From JACRAV01 sp964571235 (GTDB taxonomy: Bacteria > Zixibacteria > MSB-5A5 > GN15 > FEB-12), in assembly GCA_964571235.1 (NCBI GenBank), contig CAZNAI010000003.1, positions 620,001 through 684,000 of the forward strand: a stretch of 64,000 nucleotides of DNA. Direction: 5' to 3'. Numbering within the stretch: position 1 is the first letter of the stretch; each line of letters starts with the position of its first letter. The position numbers were made by a program, and so were the translations under genes. Below the pieces are notes generated by a model. That model searched no databases, had not been told where the DNA came from, and worked only from the letters and a program-made list of their open reading frames with translations. This document shows, one piece after another, positions 44,347-53,329 of the stretch.

Positions 44347-46455
44347 ATGTTAGAACTTGCCTGGATCATCCCATTTTTGCCCCTCTTGTCGTTTGTGATG
44401 ATCATCTTTTTCATCGGCGGCAAGGAAAAGCTGTCGTCGGGCTTCTCTATCTCAATGATCCTGATCGACTGGATTATCGCGGTGGTAGTGCTTTTCCAAA
44501 TGCTGGGTCGCCACGGCGAGCCGTACGAGGCGTACACCCTGCTGACATCGTTTAAGACATTCAATCTTGAGCTGGGAATATTGGTCGATTCGCTCACGGC
44601 AATTATGCTGGTGGTGGTGACGACTGTCGGGTCGTGCGTGCAGATCTATTCGCTGGGGTATATGAAAGACGACCCCCGCTTCACCCGGTTCTATGCGTAT
44701 CTCTCGCTCTTCTTGTTCTCGATGCTCGGCTTGGTGCTGGCGAACAATTTCTTCATGATCTTCATTTTCTGGGAGCTGGTCGGTCTGACCTCTTATCTCT
44801 TGATCGGATTCTGGTTTGAAAAAAAGTCGGCCGCGGACGCCGGCAAGAAAGCATTTATCACCACGCGAGTGGGCGATCTGGGATTTATCGTCGGGCTGAT
44901 GCTGATCGCCGCTTATTGCGGGACGTTTAATTACGGCGGCGTTTTTGAGAAGGCCGCATCGGGTACAGTTCCGGCCGGTGTGCTGACCGCCGCGGCGATA
45001 TTCATTTTCTGCGGGGCGGTTGGAAAATCGGCGCAGTTCCCGCTCCATGTCTGGCTTCCCGATGCGATGGAAGGTCCGACACCGGTTTCAGCGCTCATTC
45101 ATGCCGCGACTATGGTTGCCGCCGGTGTGTATCTGGTGGCGCGGTCGATGCCGCTGTATGTGACCTCAGCCGATGCCTCGATGGTTGTCGCCACAATTGG
45201 TGTGATTACGTCGTTTATCGCCGCCTCGATTGGCCTCGTACAAAATGATATAAAGAGAATTTTGGCGTATTCGACTGTCAGTCAACTTGGCTATATGATC
45301 ATGGCGCTTGGGCTGTATGGGTACGACACCGCGAGTGGCGGCCATTCGGCCGGGTATGTGGCTGGCACGCTACATCTGATGACCCACGCGTTTTTCAAAG
45401 GACTCCTGTTCTTAGGCGCCGGATCGGTAATCCACGCTGTGCACACCAACGACATTCAAGAGATGGGCGGCCTGCGAGTCAAACAACCCAAGACAGCGAT
45501 TACTTTTATGATCGCGTCGCTGGCAATCGCCGGAATTTTCCCGCTCTCGGGATTCTGGTCGAAAGATGAAATTGTCGCGACTACGTTGCATCACCCGGTC
45601 TTTTTCGTCCTGACCCTCACAATTGCGTTTATGACCGCCTTCTATATGTGGCGGCTATGCTTCCTGACATTCTTTGGAGCGCCGCGCAATCAACACCGGT
45701 ACGATCACGCCCACGAATCACCGGGAGTGATGACCTCGCCGCTGTTGTTTCTCGCGGTACTTTCAATCGGCTCCGGGTGGGTAGCAATGCCGTGGCTGGA
45801 GCATGGATTTTCATCGTTTGTGTATCATGGCGAACCGCATCACGCCGAGCCGGAGTATCTGCTCATGTTGATCTCAACGGTCGTCTCTGTGTGCGGTATC
45901 GGATTGGCCTGGTTGATATATTACAAGAAGGCGATTTCGGCTGACGTGATAGCGGCCCGGTTCAAACCGCTCCACACCCTCTTGTGGAACAAATATTATT
46001 TCGACGAGCTGTATGATCTGATCATTGTCCGGCCAATTCTGGCGCTGGGGACGTTTCTGTGGAGCTTCGACGCGAAAATAGTCGACGGCGCGGTTAATGG
46101 CGCTGGCTGGCTGACAATTGTCTGGTCAGATGCCAAGCAGTGGTTTGATGTGTATGTCGTCGACGGCGCAGTTAATGGCGCCGGCTGGATAGTGCAAAAG
46201 ACCGCTGGAGTTTTACGAAAACTGCAAAGCGGGGCGGTGCAGTTCTACGCGCTCTTTATTGTCGGAGTTATTGTCGCCCTCGGCATTTTCAAATATGAAG
46301 TGCTTTCAAATTCCGGGACGCCGGGATTGATCGCGATCGCCTTTGTACTTTTGTCGCTTGCCCTGGGATATGTGTCGCGCAATATCTGGAAACGTCCGGC
46401 CGCCGGGGCGGTCTTGGAACCTGAAGAAAAATCCGTGCCTGTGGAGGATAGATAG
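44347..46455 (+). CDS. nuoL: NADH-quinone oxidoreductase subunit L
   Basis: 702-aa antiporter-like subunit at the tip of the membrane arm with the lateral helix. Motifs: FWELVGLTSYLLIGFW, HVWLPDAMEGPTPVSALIHA, and the later MTHAFFKGLLFL with its key Lys. Near the C-terminus the segment VDGAVNGAGW occurs twice, 26 residues apart (46081 and 46159), so the linker before the last helix is partly duplicated. Confidence 0.97.
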   Translation: MLELAWIIPFLPLLSFVMIIFFIGGKEKLSSGFSISMILIDWIIAVVVLFQMLGRHGEPYEAYTLLTSFKTFNLELGILVDSLTAIMLVVVTTVGSCVQIYSLGYMKDDPRFTRFYAYLSLFLFSMLGLVLANNFFMIFIFWELVGLTSYLLIGFWFEKKSAADAGKKAFITTRVGDLGFIVGLMLIAAYCGTFNYGGVFEKAASGTVPAGVLTAAAIFIFCGAVGKSAQFPLHVWLPDAMEGPTPVSALIHAATMVAAGVYLVARSMPLYVTSADASMVVATIGVITSFIAASIGLVQNDIKRILAYSTVSQLGYMIMALGLYGYDTASGGHSAGYVAGTLHLMTHAFFKGLLFLGAGSVIHAVHTNDIQEMGGLRVKQPKTAITFMIASLAIAGIFPLSGFWSKDEIVATTLHHPVFFVLTLTIAFMTAFYMWRLCFLTFFGAPRNQHRYDHAHESPGVMTSPLLFLAVLSIGSGWVAMPWLEHGFSSFVYHGEPHHAEPEYLLMLISTVVSVCGIGLAWLIYYKKAISADVIAARFKPLHTLLWNKYYFDELYDLIIVRPILALGTFLWSFDAKIVDGAVNGAGWLTIVWSDAKQWFDVYVVDGAVNGAGWIVQKTAGVLRKLQSGAVQFYALFIVGVIVALGIFKYEVLSNSGTPGLIAIAFVLLSLALGYVSRNIWKRPAAGAVLEPEEKSVPVEDR

Positions 46456-46460
46456 TCAAT

Positions 46461-47945
46461 ATGGGCCCGCTCAGTTACCTAATATACATTCCACTGTTTG
46501 GCATGGCGTTCGTGATGTGCATGCCGAAAGATGCAAAGAAAGCGATCAGGTGGACCTCGCTCGGATTCAGTATCCCGCCAATGCTGATCTCGTTCTGGCT
46601 GGTGTGGGATTTCTTTGTCAACCACGCAAGCTCGTCAGCGATGGCGTATGTTGAAGGTCCGCTGGAGTGGATTCCGTCGCTCAATGTGCAGTACTATCTC
46701 GGCGCGGATGGAATTTCGATTCCACTTCTTGCATTGACCGGACTACTCAGTACGATTTCGCTCTTGGCGTCGTTCGGAATTGAAAACCGGGTGAAAGAGT
46801 ATTTCGCCTTTTTCCTGCTTCTTGAAGCTGGGATGATGGGAGTTTTCGCCGCCCTTGATTTCTTCCTGTTTTATGTCTTCTGGGAAATCATGCTGGTCCC
46901 GATGTATTTCCTGATCGGCATCTGGGGAGGCCCGCGCAAGGAATACGCCGCGATCAAGTTCTTCCTGTATACGCTTTTTGGTTCGATCTTCATGCTGGTG
47001 GCGATTTTGATTCTGTATTTCACTTCCACGCCCCACACGCTGAATATGATGACGTTGATTCAGAGCGGCTCGACCTTGCCCTATACACTTCAGATGGTCT
47101 GCTTTGTCTTTTTCTTCATCGCGTTTGCCATCAAAGTGCCGGTCTGGCCGTTCCATACCTGGTTGCCCGACGCGCATGTTGAGGCGCCGACGGCGGTATC
47201 GGTCATTCTTGCCGGCGTTCTTTTGAAAATGGGCACGTACGGTATGCTCCGGGTAAGTTGGCCGATGTTCCCCGCCGCCCTTCGCGATTTGTCGTTCTGG
47301 ATAGCGCTTCTTGGTGTGATTGCGATTATTTACGGCGCACTCGTTTCAATGGCGCAAAAGGATTTGAAAAAGTTGGTGGCGTATTCGTCGGTGTCGCACA
47401 TGGGATATTGTATGCTCGCGCTGGCGGCTTTCAATTCTGAGCAGGCGATTGCCGGATGTATGTTCCAGATGATCTCACACGGCCTTTTGACGGGCGGGAT
47501 GTTCTTGATGGTGGGTGTGTTGTACGACCGGGCTCATACCCGCGAGATTGCGGCGTTCGGCGGACTTGGGACGAAGCTTCCGGTCTACTCGGCGATTATG
47601 GCGTTTTTCGCCTTTGGATCACTCGGCCTGCCGGGGATATCCGGATTTGTTTCGGAGGTTATGGTCTTCCTGGGATCGTTTGCGGTGCTCAACAAAGTAC
47701 TGGTGGGTATTGCGGTGCTCGGAGTGGTACTCGGAGCGGCGTATATTTTGAGAATGGTCCAACGGGTGTTTCTCGGCGATTTCGATTTAGGTCGCTGGGG
47801 CAAGCTGACGGAAATAAACGGTCGCGAACTGGTGACTGTTGTGCCGCTGGTTGCGCTGTCTCTTTGGATCGGGATATATCCCAAGCCACTGGCCGATCTT
47901 ATGAGCGCGACATTGTCAAACCTGATTGTCTTAATGCAACGGTAG
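46461..47945 (+). CDS. nuoM: NADH-quinone oxidoreductase subunit M
   Basis: 494-aa antiporter-like proton-pumping subunit with 14 helices. Motifs: FYVFWEIMLVPMYFLIG (essential Glu), HTWLPDAHVEAPTAVSVILA and the Lys-bearing LLKMGTYG. It starts 5 nt after nuoL and ends 4 nt before nuoN. Confidence 0.97.
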   Translation: MGPLSYLIYIPLFGMAFVMCMPKDAKKAIRWTSLGFSIPPMLISFWLVWDFFVNHASSSAMAYVEGPLEWIPSLNVQYYLGADGISIPLLALTGLLSTISLLASFGIENRVKEYFAFFLLLEAGMMGVFAALDFFLFYVFWEIMLVPMYFLIGIWGGPRKEYAAIKFFLYTLFGSIFMLVAILILYFTSTPHTLNMMTLIQSGSTLPYTLQMVCFVFFFIAFAIKVPVWPFHTWLPDAHVEAPTAVSVILAGVLLKMGTYGMLRVSWPMFPAALRDLSFWIALLGVIAIIYGALVSMAQKDLKKLVAYSSVSHMGYCMLALAAFNSEQAIAGCMFQMISHGLLTGGMFLMVGVLYDRAHTREIAAFGGLGTKLPVYSAIMAFFAFGSLGLPGISGFVSEVMVFLGSFAVLNKVLVGIAVLGVVLGAAYILRMVQRVFLGDFDLGRWGKLTEINGRELVTVVPLVALSLWIGIYPKPLADLMSATLSNLIVLMQR

Positions 47946-47949
47946 GACC

Positions 47950-49476
47950 ATGAGCACGCCCGCGCCGATATTTAATCTGTCGTTGATGGCTCCGGAAATA
48001 TGCCTGTTTCTGTGGGCCTGTCTGGTGTTCACCTACGATATCGTCACCAAACGTAAATCAGAAACGACGGTTGCCTGGCTGGCGATGGCCGGGCCGGTGG
48101 TGACTGGGCTATTGGCGCTTGGGATGTTCTATGCCGGATCGTACGGGTATGGCAAGGCGGCCGGGACAATGTTCCAGGTCGATCCGATGGCGCTCTTTTT
48201 CAAGATGATCTTTTTGGGGGCCGCATTTCTGGCTATCGGAAGTTCTTTTGGGTATCTCAAGGAGAGAATACAGAATCATCGCGGAGAGTTCTTCGGGTTG
48301 GTGCTGTTGTCGACAGTCGGCATGATGTTCCTGTCGGCCTCCAACGAAATGATCTCACTCTATATCGGGCTGGAGTTGACCACGATCCCACTGTTTGTTC
48401 TGGCGGCGTTTTTCAAAGATGACAAGCTATCGGTCGAAGCGGGGATCAAGTATTTGATTGTCGGCGCGTTTTCCTCGGCTTTGCTACTTTACGGCCTGTC
48501 ATTCTTGTTTGGCCTGTCGGGAACCACCGACCTGCTTCAGATGAAGGTGAATATTGCCATCACCCAGCTAAAACTCGAATCGATCGGGGTGATTCTCATT
48601 CTGGCGATTCTGACAATGCTCGCCGGGCTCGGATTCAAACTGGCTCTGCCCCCGTTTCATCAGTGGGCGCCGGATGTCTATCAAGGCGCCCCGACACCGG
48701 TGGCGGCCTTTTTATCAGTCGGTTCCAAAGCGGCCGGACTGGTGGCGTTTGCCAAGATCATGATTTATGGGTTGTCGGCCTTCTTTGAACCGATGATGCG
48801 TCCGAACGACTGGGGACAACTCACCGCACTGTTGGCCGCGGCGGCGATGATTGTCGGCAATGTGGTGGCGGTGCGGCAGACAAATTTCAAACGGATGCTG
48901 GCGTATTCGTCGATAGCCCAGGCCGGGTACATTATGGTCGGTATGCTGGCGATGAATCAGTACGGGCTTAGCTCGGTCGCCTACTACATGTTTGCGTATA
49001 TGTTCGCCAACATGGGCGTGTTTGCGGTAGTGGCGATGGTGGAAAATAAGACCGGATCATGCGAAATCTCCAGTTATGCCGGCCTGTCGCGAACATCGCC
49101 ATTTGCGGCGTTGGCGCTCACTATTTTTCTGCTGTCGCTGATCGGCATTCCGCCGTTGGCCGGATTCATGTCCAAATACTACGTTTTTGCCGCGGCCATT
49201 GACATGGCCGGGACAGCCTCGTCGTTCGGGTGGATCTATTGGCTGGTCGGTGTCGGACTGGTGACTTCGGTAGTCGCACTGTACTACTATGCCAATGTGA
49301 TCAAGCAGATGTATTTCGCGCCGGAGCCGGCGTCGTATGCAGTGCCTCTAACGGTTCCAATGGCGATCGTGATCACCGCGGGTTTGGCCGGTGTGATTCT
49401 CTTTGGCCTATTCCCCGAATCGGTGCTCGCGTTTGCACGGAATATTCCGATGTCATACGGCTTTATCCCTAGGTAG
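47950..49476 (+). CDS. nuoN: NADH-quinone oxidoreductase subunit N
   Basis: 508-aa third antiporter-like subunit. Motifs: LYIGLELTTIPLFVLAAF (Glu), HQWAPDVYQGAPTPVAAFLS and KRMLAYSSIAQAGYIM. It is the last gene of the operon; nuoE, nuoF and nuoG are not found here. A new promoter lies 16 nt after the stop. Confidence 0.97.
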   Translation: MSTPAPIFNLSLMAPEICLFLWACLVFTYDIVTKRKSETTVAWLAMAGPVVTGLLALGMFYAGSYGYGKAAGTMFQVDPMALFFKMIFLGAAFLAIGSSFGYLKERIQNHRGEFFGLVLLSTVGMMFLSASNEMISLYIGLELTTIPLFVLAAFFKDDKLSVEAGIKYLIVGAFSSALLLYGLSFLFGLSGTTDLLQMKVNIAITQLKLESIGVILILAILTMLAGLGFKLALPPFHQWAPDVYQGAPTPVAAFLSVGSKAAGLVAFAKIMIYGLSAFFEPMMRPNDWGQLTALLAAAAMIVGNVVAVRQTNFKRMLAYSSIAQAGYIMVGMLAMNQYGLSSVAYYMFAYMFANMGVFAVVAMVENKTGSCEISSYAGLSRTSPFAALALTIFLLSLIGIPPLAGFMSKYYVFAAAIDMAGTASSFGWIYWLVGVGLVTSVVALYYYANVIKQMYFAPEPASYAVPLTVPMAIVITAGLAGVILFGLFPESVLAFARNIPMSYGFIPR

Positions 49477-49491
49477 TCTCTCCGGTTCAAA

Positions 49492-49521
49492 TTGACAGGG
49501 TGATACTTCCTGTCGTATACT
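49492..49521 (+). promoter_or_regulatory. Promoter for DUF502-EIIA-antiporter genes
   Basis: TTGACA (49492-49497), 18-nt spacer, TATACT (49516-49521), about 28 nt of leader before ATG 49556. Confidence 0.6.
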
Positions 49522-49555
49522 CCTCTCGCGAGAAGAGGATTCTAAACGTATATCC

Positions 49556-50206
49556 ATGTCTAAACCCAATGGCCTTTGGGGCCCGATCAAGCGATATTTT
49601 CTGTCCGGTGTGTTGGTGGTCGTTCCGATCATTCTCACGTACCTGGTTCTACGGCTGTTGTTTAATGCGGTTGACAGTATTCTACAGCCGCTGATCTTCC
49701 AACTCATTGGTATCAATATTCCGGGGCTGGGTATTATCGCGACAATTCTACTGATTTTTGTCGTCGGCATAATCACGCGCAATCTGATTGGTTCACAACT
49801 GGTGGAGATCTGGGATGGGATCATGGAGAAGATGCCGGTGATCCGTCCGATCTACTCGGCCAGCAAGCAGTTGCTTGAGGCGATGACTTCCACCGGCGCG
49901 GCCAGTTTCAAGGAAGTAGTGTTGATCGAATACCCGCGCACCGGGTTGTATTCGCTGGGTTTTGTTGCGCAAAGAACACGAATCGCGTTTGACAAAGTTC
50001 CTCAAGAAATGGTGGCTGTTTTCTTTCCACATACACCAACCCCCGTCACCGGAACGGTCGTCTTTGTGCCGGAAAAAGATGTCATCTGGCTGGACATGAC
50101 AGTCGAAGAGGGGTTGTCGTTTGTGGTATCAGGGGGCGCGGCAATTTCGCAGGACCTCAAGACTCAGCTACCGAAGAAAAGATCGAGCGAGGGAGCCGAC
50201 GCGTGA
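49556..50206 (+). CDS. DUF502 membrane protein
   Basis: 216 aa. Two N-terminal membrane helices (about residues 14-37 and 55-77) followed by a conserved cytoplasmic or periplasmic domain with MPVIRPIYSASKQLLEAM, KEVVLIEYPRTGLYSLGFV and FFPHTPTPVTGTVVFVP, the DUF502 signatures. Function unknown; relatives are widespread in bacteria and plants. It overlaps the EIIA-CBS gene by 4 nt, which suggests a linked role in ion or membrane regulation. Confidence 0.92.
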   Translation: MSKPNGLWGPIKRYFLSGVLVVVPIILTYLVLRLLFNAVDSILQPLIFQLIGINIPGLGIIATILLIFVVGIITRNLIGSQLVEIWDGIMEKMPVIRPIYSASKQLLEAMTSTGAASFKEVVLIEYPRTGLYSLGFVAQRTRIAFDKVPQEMVAVFFPHTPTPVTGTVVFVPEKDVIWLDMTVEEGLSFVVSGGAAISQDLKTQLPKKRSSEGADA

Positions 50207-51108
50207 AACTTGCCAATCTCCTCTTGGAGCGGCGCATCAATATCGATCTGATGGCCACCACCAAAGATGAAGCGGTGCGTGAATTGCTCGGGATGATCAA
50301 GGCCGAAGGCGTGCAACTTGATTACGATGCGATTCTGCGCTCAGTTCGGGAGCGGGAAGAGATCGAAAATACGTCGTATGGTCACGGATTCGCATTTCCG
50401 CATGCCCGGACCGATGCGGTAAGAGAAATGTATATCATGATCGGCGTGTCAAAACGCGGATTTGGCGAAAAGACACCCGACGGCGTCCCGGTGCAGGTGA
50501 TTTGTCTTCTGCTGACGCCGTCGACGATTGCCAAACTGTACTTACAGACACTCTCCGGCCTCGCGATGTTTGCCCGCCGACCTGGTACGCTTCAAAAAGT
50601 CCTTGCCTCCTCGCAACCATCGGATATTGTCAAATTAATTTCGGATGCCAATGTGACGGTTGACAAGGATTTGATGGTCAAAGATGTCATGCGGCATCAT
50701 ATCGCCTCGGTGACACCGGACGATACACTGAAGAATGTGGCAAACGAGATGTTTCGCAATCGCCTGTCGGCGCTGGCGGTGATCGACCGAGACGGCAAAC
50801 TGCTCGGCATAATCAACGACCGCGACCTGATCAAGTATGCTATTCCCGATTACGAAGCAATGATGGCTGATCCCGGGTATTCGATGGATACCGAGCCGTT
50901 TGAGGAACTACTCAAGCATGAAGATCAAATCAAAGTAGCCCAGTTGTACCGAACTGATTATGATGTGACGACCCCCGAGACGAGAATTGTCGATGTCGCG
51001 GCAATGATGATTTTCAAAGATGTTCGCCGCGTATTTGTGACCGACTCCGGCAAGCTGGTTGGAGTCATCCTGCGCAAAGACATTGTGAATATGGTAATTC
51101 GCGGATAA
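50203..51108 (+). CDS. PTS EIIA (PtsN/fructose type) domain fused to a CBS-domain pair
   Basis: 301 aa, cytoplasmic. Residues 1-150 are an EIIA-2 domain with the phosphorylatable His in FAFPHARTD. Residues about 160-300 are two CBS motifs (MVKDVMRHHIASVTPDDTL, LLGIINDRDLIKYA, then VDVAAMMIFKDVRRVFVTD, VGVILRKDIVNMVI) that would bind adenine nucleotides. No EI, HPr or sugar permease is near, so it looks regulatory, coupling energy state to the adjoining membrane proteins. The antiporter gene follows after 35 nt. Confidence 0.93.
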   Translation: MKLANLLLERRINIDLMATTKDEAVRELLGMIKAEGVQLDYDAILRSVREREEIENTSYGHGFAFPHARTDAVREMYIMIGVSKRGFGEKTPDGVPVQVICLLLTPSTIAKLYLQTLSGLAMFARRPGTLQKVLASSQPSDIVKLISDANVTVDKDLMVKDVMRHHIASVTPDDTLKNVANEMFRNRLSALAVIDRDGKLLGIINDRDLIKYAIPDYEAMMADPGYSMDTEPFEELLKHEDQIKVAQLYRTDYDVTTPETRIVDVAAMMIFKDVRRVFVTDSGKLVGVILRKDIVNMVIRG

Positions 51109-51143
51109 GCCGGACACCCCTCACCGAAAGCAACTATCAACGC

Positions 51144-52358
51144 ATGACCACTGAACGCCGCCATCACTATGATATCGATCCCTATTTGTGGGTGATCCTC
51201 ATCATTGCATTCCTGACCACTTTGCCGGGCCTGATTCTCGGATTCACCCACCCTCACATTATGCCACAGGTAGGGGCGCTCCTTTTTGGAATCGCGATAT
51301 TCGGCGGGGCGTTTATCCTCTCATGGGCGGCCGAGGCGGCGGAAATGGATATGTCCAAGTCGCTGGCGGTGGCGATATTGGCGCTGATTGCCATTTTGCC
51401 TGAGTACGCAGTCGACTTTGTCTTTACCTGGAAAGCGGCCCATGATCCGTCGCAGGCGCATTACGCAATCGCCAATATGACCGGCGCGAATCGACTCTTG
51501 GTGGGGCTGGGCTGGCCGGTCGTGCTTCTCATTTACGTTCTCGCCAAGAAGAAGAAAGAGATTCTCCTTGATAAGAGCCAGCGGATTGAGATTTTCTATT
51601 TGGCGATGGCGACGCTGTATTCCTTTACAATTCCACTTAAGGGAAGTCTGAATCTGATTGACACGGTAGTGCTGGTTGTGCTTTTCGGGTTGTATATGCG
51701 CCGGGCGGCCAAACAAGAGAGCGAAGAGCCGGAATTTGTCGGTCCGGTCAAAATACTGGCTAACATGAATGACTTGCCGCGGCGGCTCTGGACAGCATTC
51801 ATGTTTTTGTATTCAGGGCTGGTCATCTTCGTAGTGGCCGAACCGTTCGCCGAATCGATGGTGGCTTCCGGCAAGGCATGGGGCGTTAATGAGTTTTTGC
51901 TGGTGCAGTGGATTGCGCCGATTGCGTCTGAGGCGCCGGAGTTTATTGTGGCGTGTACCTGGGCATTTCGCGGCTCGGCTGGATCGGCGCTCAAGGCGCT
52001 GATTTCGTCGAAAGTAAACCAATGGACTCTATTGGTGGGTACATTGCCGCTGGTCTTTTCTATTTCGAGTGGTTATGTCAGGCCGTTTGAGTTGGATACG
52101 TTGCAGGATCACGAACTTTGGCTGACTGCGGCACAGTCGTTGTTTGCGGTGGCAGTGCTGGTGAATCTGCGCTTCGGCCGACTCGAGGGCTGGCTATTGT
52201 TTCTGATATTTCTGTTTCAGCTTGTATTTTCTGATACCCATCAATGGGTCACCTGGGTCTATATCGGGTTGGCGTTGGTTGCCCACTTGGTCCATCGCAA
52301 GCATCTGCTACCGACATTTCGAACGGGTATGGGGCTACGGCCGAAGCACGGGGATTGA
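51144..52358 (+). CDS. Cation/Ca2+ antiporter (CaCA family)
   Basis: 404-aa inner-membrane protein with about 11 helices. The two alpha-repeats of the CaCA superfamily are visible as SWAAEAAEMDMSKSLAVAIL with ALIAILPEYAVD, and WIAPIASEAPEFIVACTW, each with the conserved Glu/Asp and Pro. This suggests Na+ or H+ exchange for Ca2+ or another cation. It is 35 nt after the EIIA-CBS gene, probably the same transcript; the EIIA-CBS protein could control it. Confidence 0.9.
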   Translation: MTTERRHHYDIDPYLWVILIIAFLTTLPGLILGFTHPHIMPQVGALLFGIAIFGGAFILSWAAEAAEMDMSKSLAVAILALIAILPEYAVDFVFTWKAAHDPSQAHYAIANMTGANRLLVGLGWPVVLLIYVLAKKKKEILLDKSQRIEIFYLAMATLYSFTIPLKGSLNLIDTVVLVVLFGLYMRRAAKQESEEPEFVGPVKILANMNDLPRRLWTAFMFLYSGLVIFVVAEPFAESMVASGKAWGVNEFLLVQWIAPIASEAPEFIVACTWAFRGSAGSALKALISSKVNQWTLLVGTLPLVFSISSGYVRPFELDTLQDHELWLTAAQSLFAVAVLVNLRFGRLEGWLLFLIFLFQLVFSDTHQWVTWVYIGLALVAHLVHRKHLLPTFRTGMGLRPKHGD

Positions 52359-52404
52359 GGGCGGGGACGTACAGGATCACCCTCCTTGCATTTCGTGTTT
52401 TGTG

Positions 52405-52430
52405 GTTGGCGGACATTCCTGTCTGCCAAC
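52405..52430 (-). repeat. REP hairpin on the left of the transposase gene
   Basis: GTTGGCGGACA-TTCC-TGTCTGCCAAC with one mismatch. Read on the minus strand it is GGCAGACAGGAATGTCCGCC, matching the right-hand REPs but in inverted orientation. Confidence 0.8.
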
Positions 52431-52484
52431 ACTTCTTCTGGATCCATCTTGACTCTTGCTTCTCTCAGAGCCTATTTTTGAAGG

Positions 52485-53009
52485 GTGGCTCAAAACCGAG
52501 TATCCCTAAAAGGACCTGCGGCGGTTTTTGTAACGACTACCGTTAACAAGTGGATTCCCCTATTCGCCGAGAGTCGAATCGCGGAAGTACTGCTGGTTCA
52601 GATGCGCGAAACCCTGAACCGCTATCAGATCGCGACGATTGCATATGTGCTTATGCCGTCACACCTGCATGCAATATTTGGCTTTCCCGAAATCGAGGGG
52701 CTTTCCGAAGTAAAGCAGAAACTAAAGGGCCATTCGGCTCACCAGATTCGGCCATTGCTCACTCCCGCTCAACTAATGCTATTCTCCGTCAATGGAAGAT
52801 TCGCTCTCTGGATGCGCCGGTTCGATGATTTGATTATTTGGTCAGATACTCAATTCAAAATCAAGGCGGAGTATATTCACAACAATCCGGTGAAGGCTGG
52901 CATTGTCAATTCCGCAACTGAGTATCAATATTCGAGCGCACAAGACTGGCTATTGGGCACACCGGGGATTTTCCCGATTGACAAGACTTGGAAATGGCAA
53001 TCCGAGTGA
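52485..53009 (+). CDS. REP-associated tyrosine transposase (RAYT, Y1/IS200-like)
   Basis: 174-aa single-domain HUH endonuclease. The HxH motif is in MPSHLHAIFGF, and the catalytic Tyr in KAEYIHNNPVKAGIV, the RAYT-type ending. The N-terminus FVTTTVNKWIPLF is the usual first strand. It starts at GTG 52485. RAYTs are domesticated transposases that cut and spread REP hairpins without being mobile themselves. Here REP hairpins lie on both sides (52405-52430 inverted; 53039-53121 as two direct copies), and related hairpins occur at 2872, 2955 and 36545. The frame is intact. Confidence 0.93.
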   Translation: MAQNRVSLKGPAAVFVTTTVNKWIPLFAESRIAEVLLVQMRETLNRYQIATIAYVLMPSHLHAIFGFPEIEGLSEVKQKLKGHSAHQIRPLLTPAQLMLFSVNGRFALWMRRFDDLIIWSDTQFKIKAEYIHNNPVKAGIVNSATEYQYSSAQDWLLGTPGIFPIDKTWKWQSE

Positions 53010-53030
53010 AATCCAACGCAAGAGGGCAAA

Positions 53031-53130
53031 TTGAGCGCGGCGGACAGGAATGTCCGCCACGCACAAATACTCCGATGGGTGATAGAGCGAAATTTGAGCG
53101 CGGCGGACAAGAATGTCCGCCTCGCACATG
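53031..53130 (+). repeat. Two tandem REP units right of the transposase gene
   Basis: TTGAGCGCGGCGGACA-GGAA-TGTCCGCC then ACGCACA (hairpin 53039-53058), repeated 63 bp later with loop AGAA (53102-53121) and TCGCACA. The common tail CGCACA is shared with the copies at 2872 and 36545. The rest of 53010-53329 shows no gene. Confidence 0.85.
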
Positions 53131-53291
53131 CAGTCCGCACTTTCTCATCCCGTCGCAGGCGGTGGGGCACCCGGCAGGATCGGTCGCAACCGCCAAATTC
53201 TGTTCAGCCGTTACACATACCCCAAGTCCAGTGGCGATACGGAGTTAGGGACGCGCCCGCTCGGACAGTTTCGCGCTTTGCATTTAAGGCG

Positions 53292-53319
53292 TTGACGCCC
53301 GCCCAATCCACTGTATATT
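53292..53319 (+). promoter_or_regulatory. Promoter for the secreted protein ahead of secD
   Basis: TTGACG (53292-53297), 16-nt spacer, TATATT (53314-53319), 10 nt to the ATG at 53330, so a leader of only a few nucleotides. Confidence 0.55.
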
Positions 53320-53329
53320 TGCCCCAGCT

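Noticed and set aside
53031..53130. Possible mini-CRISPR array
   Set aside because: Only two copies with a strong palindrome beside a RAYT gene; they fit REP sequences.
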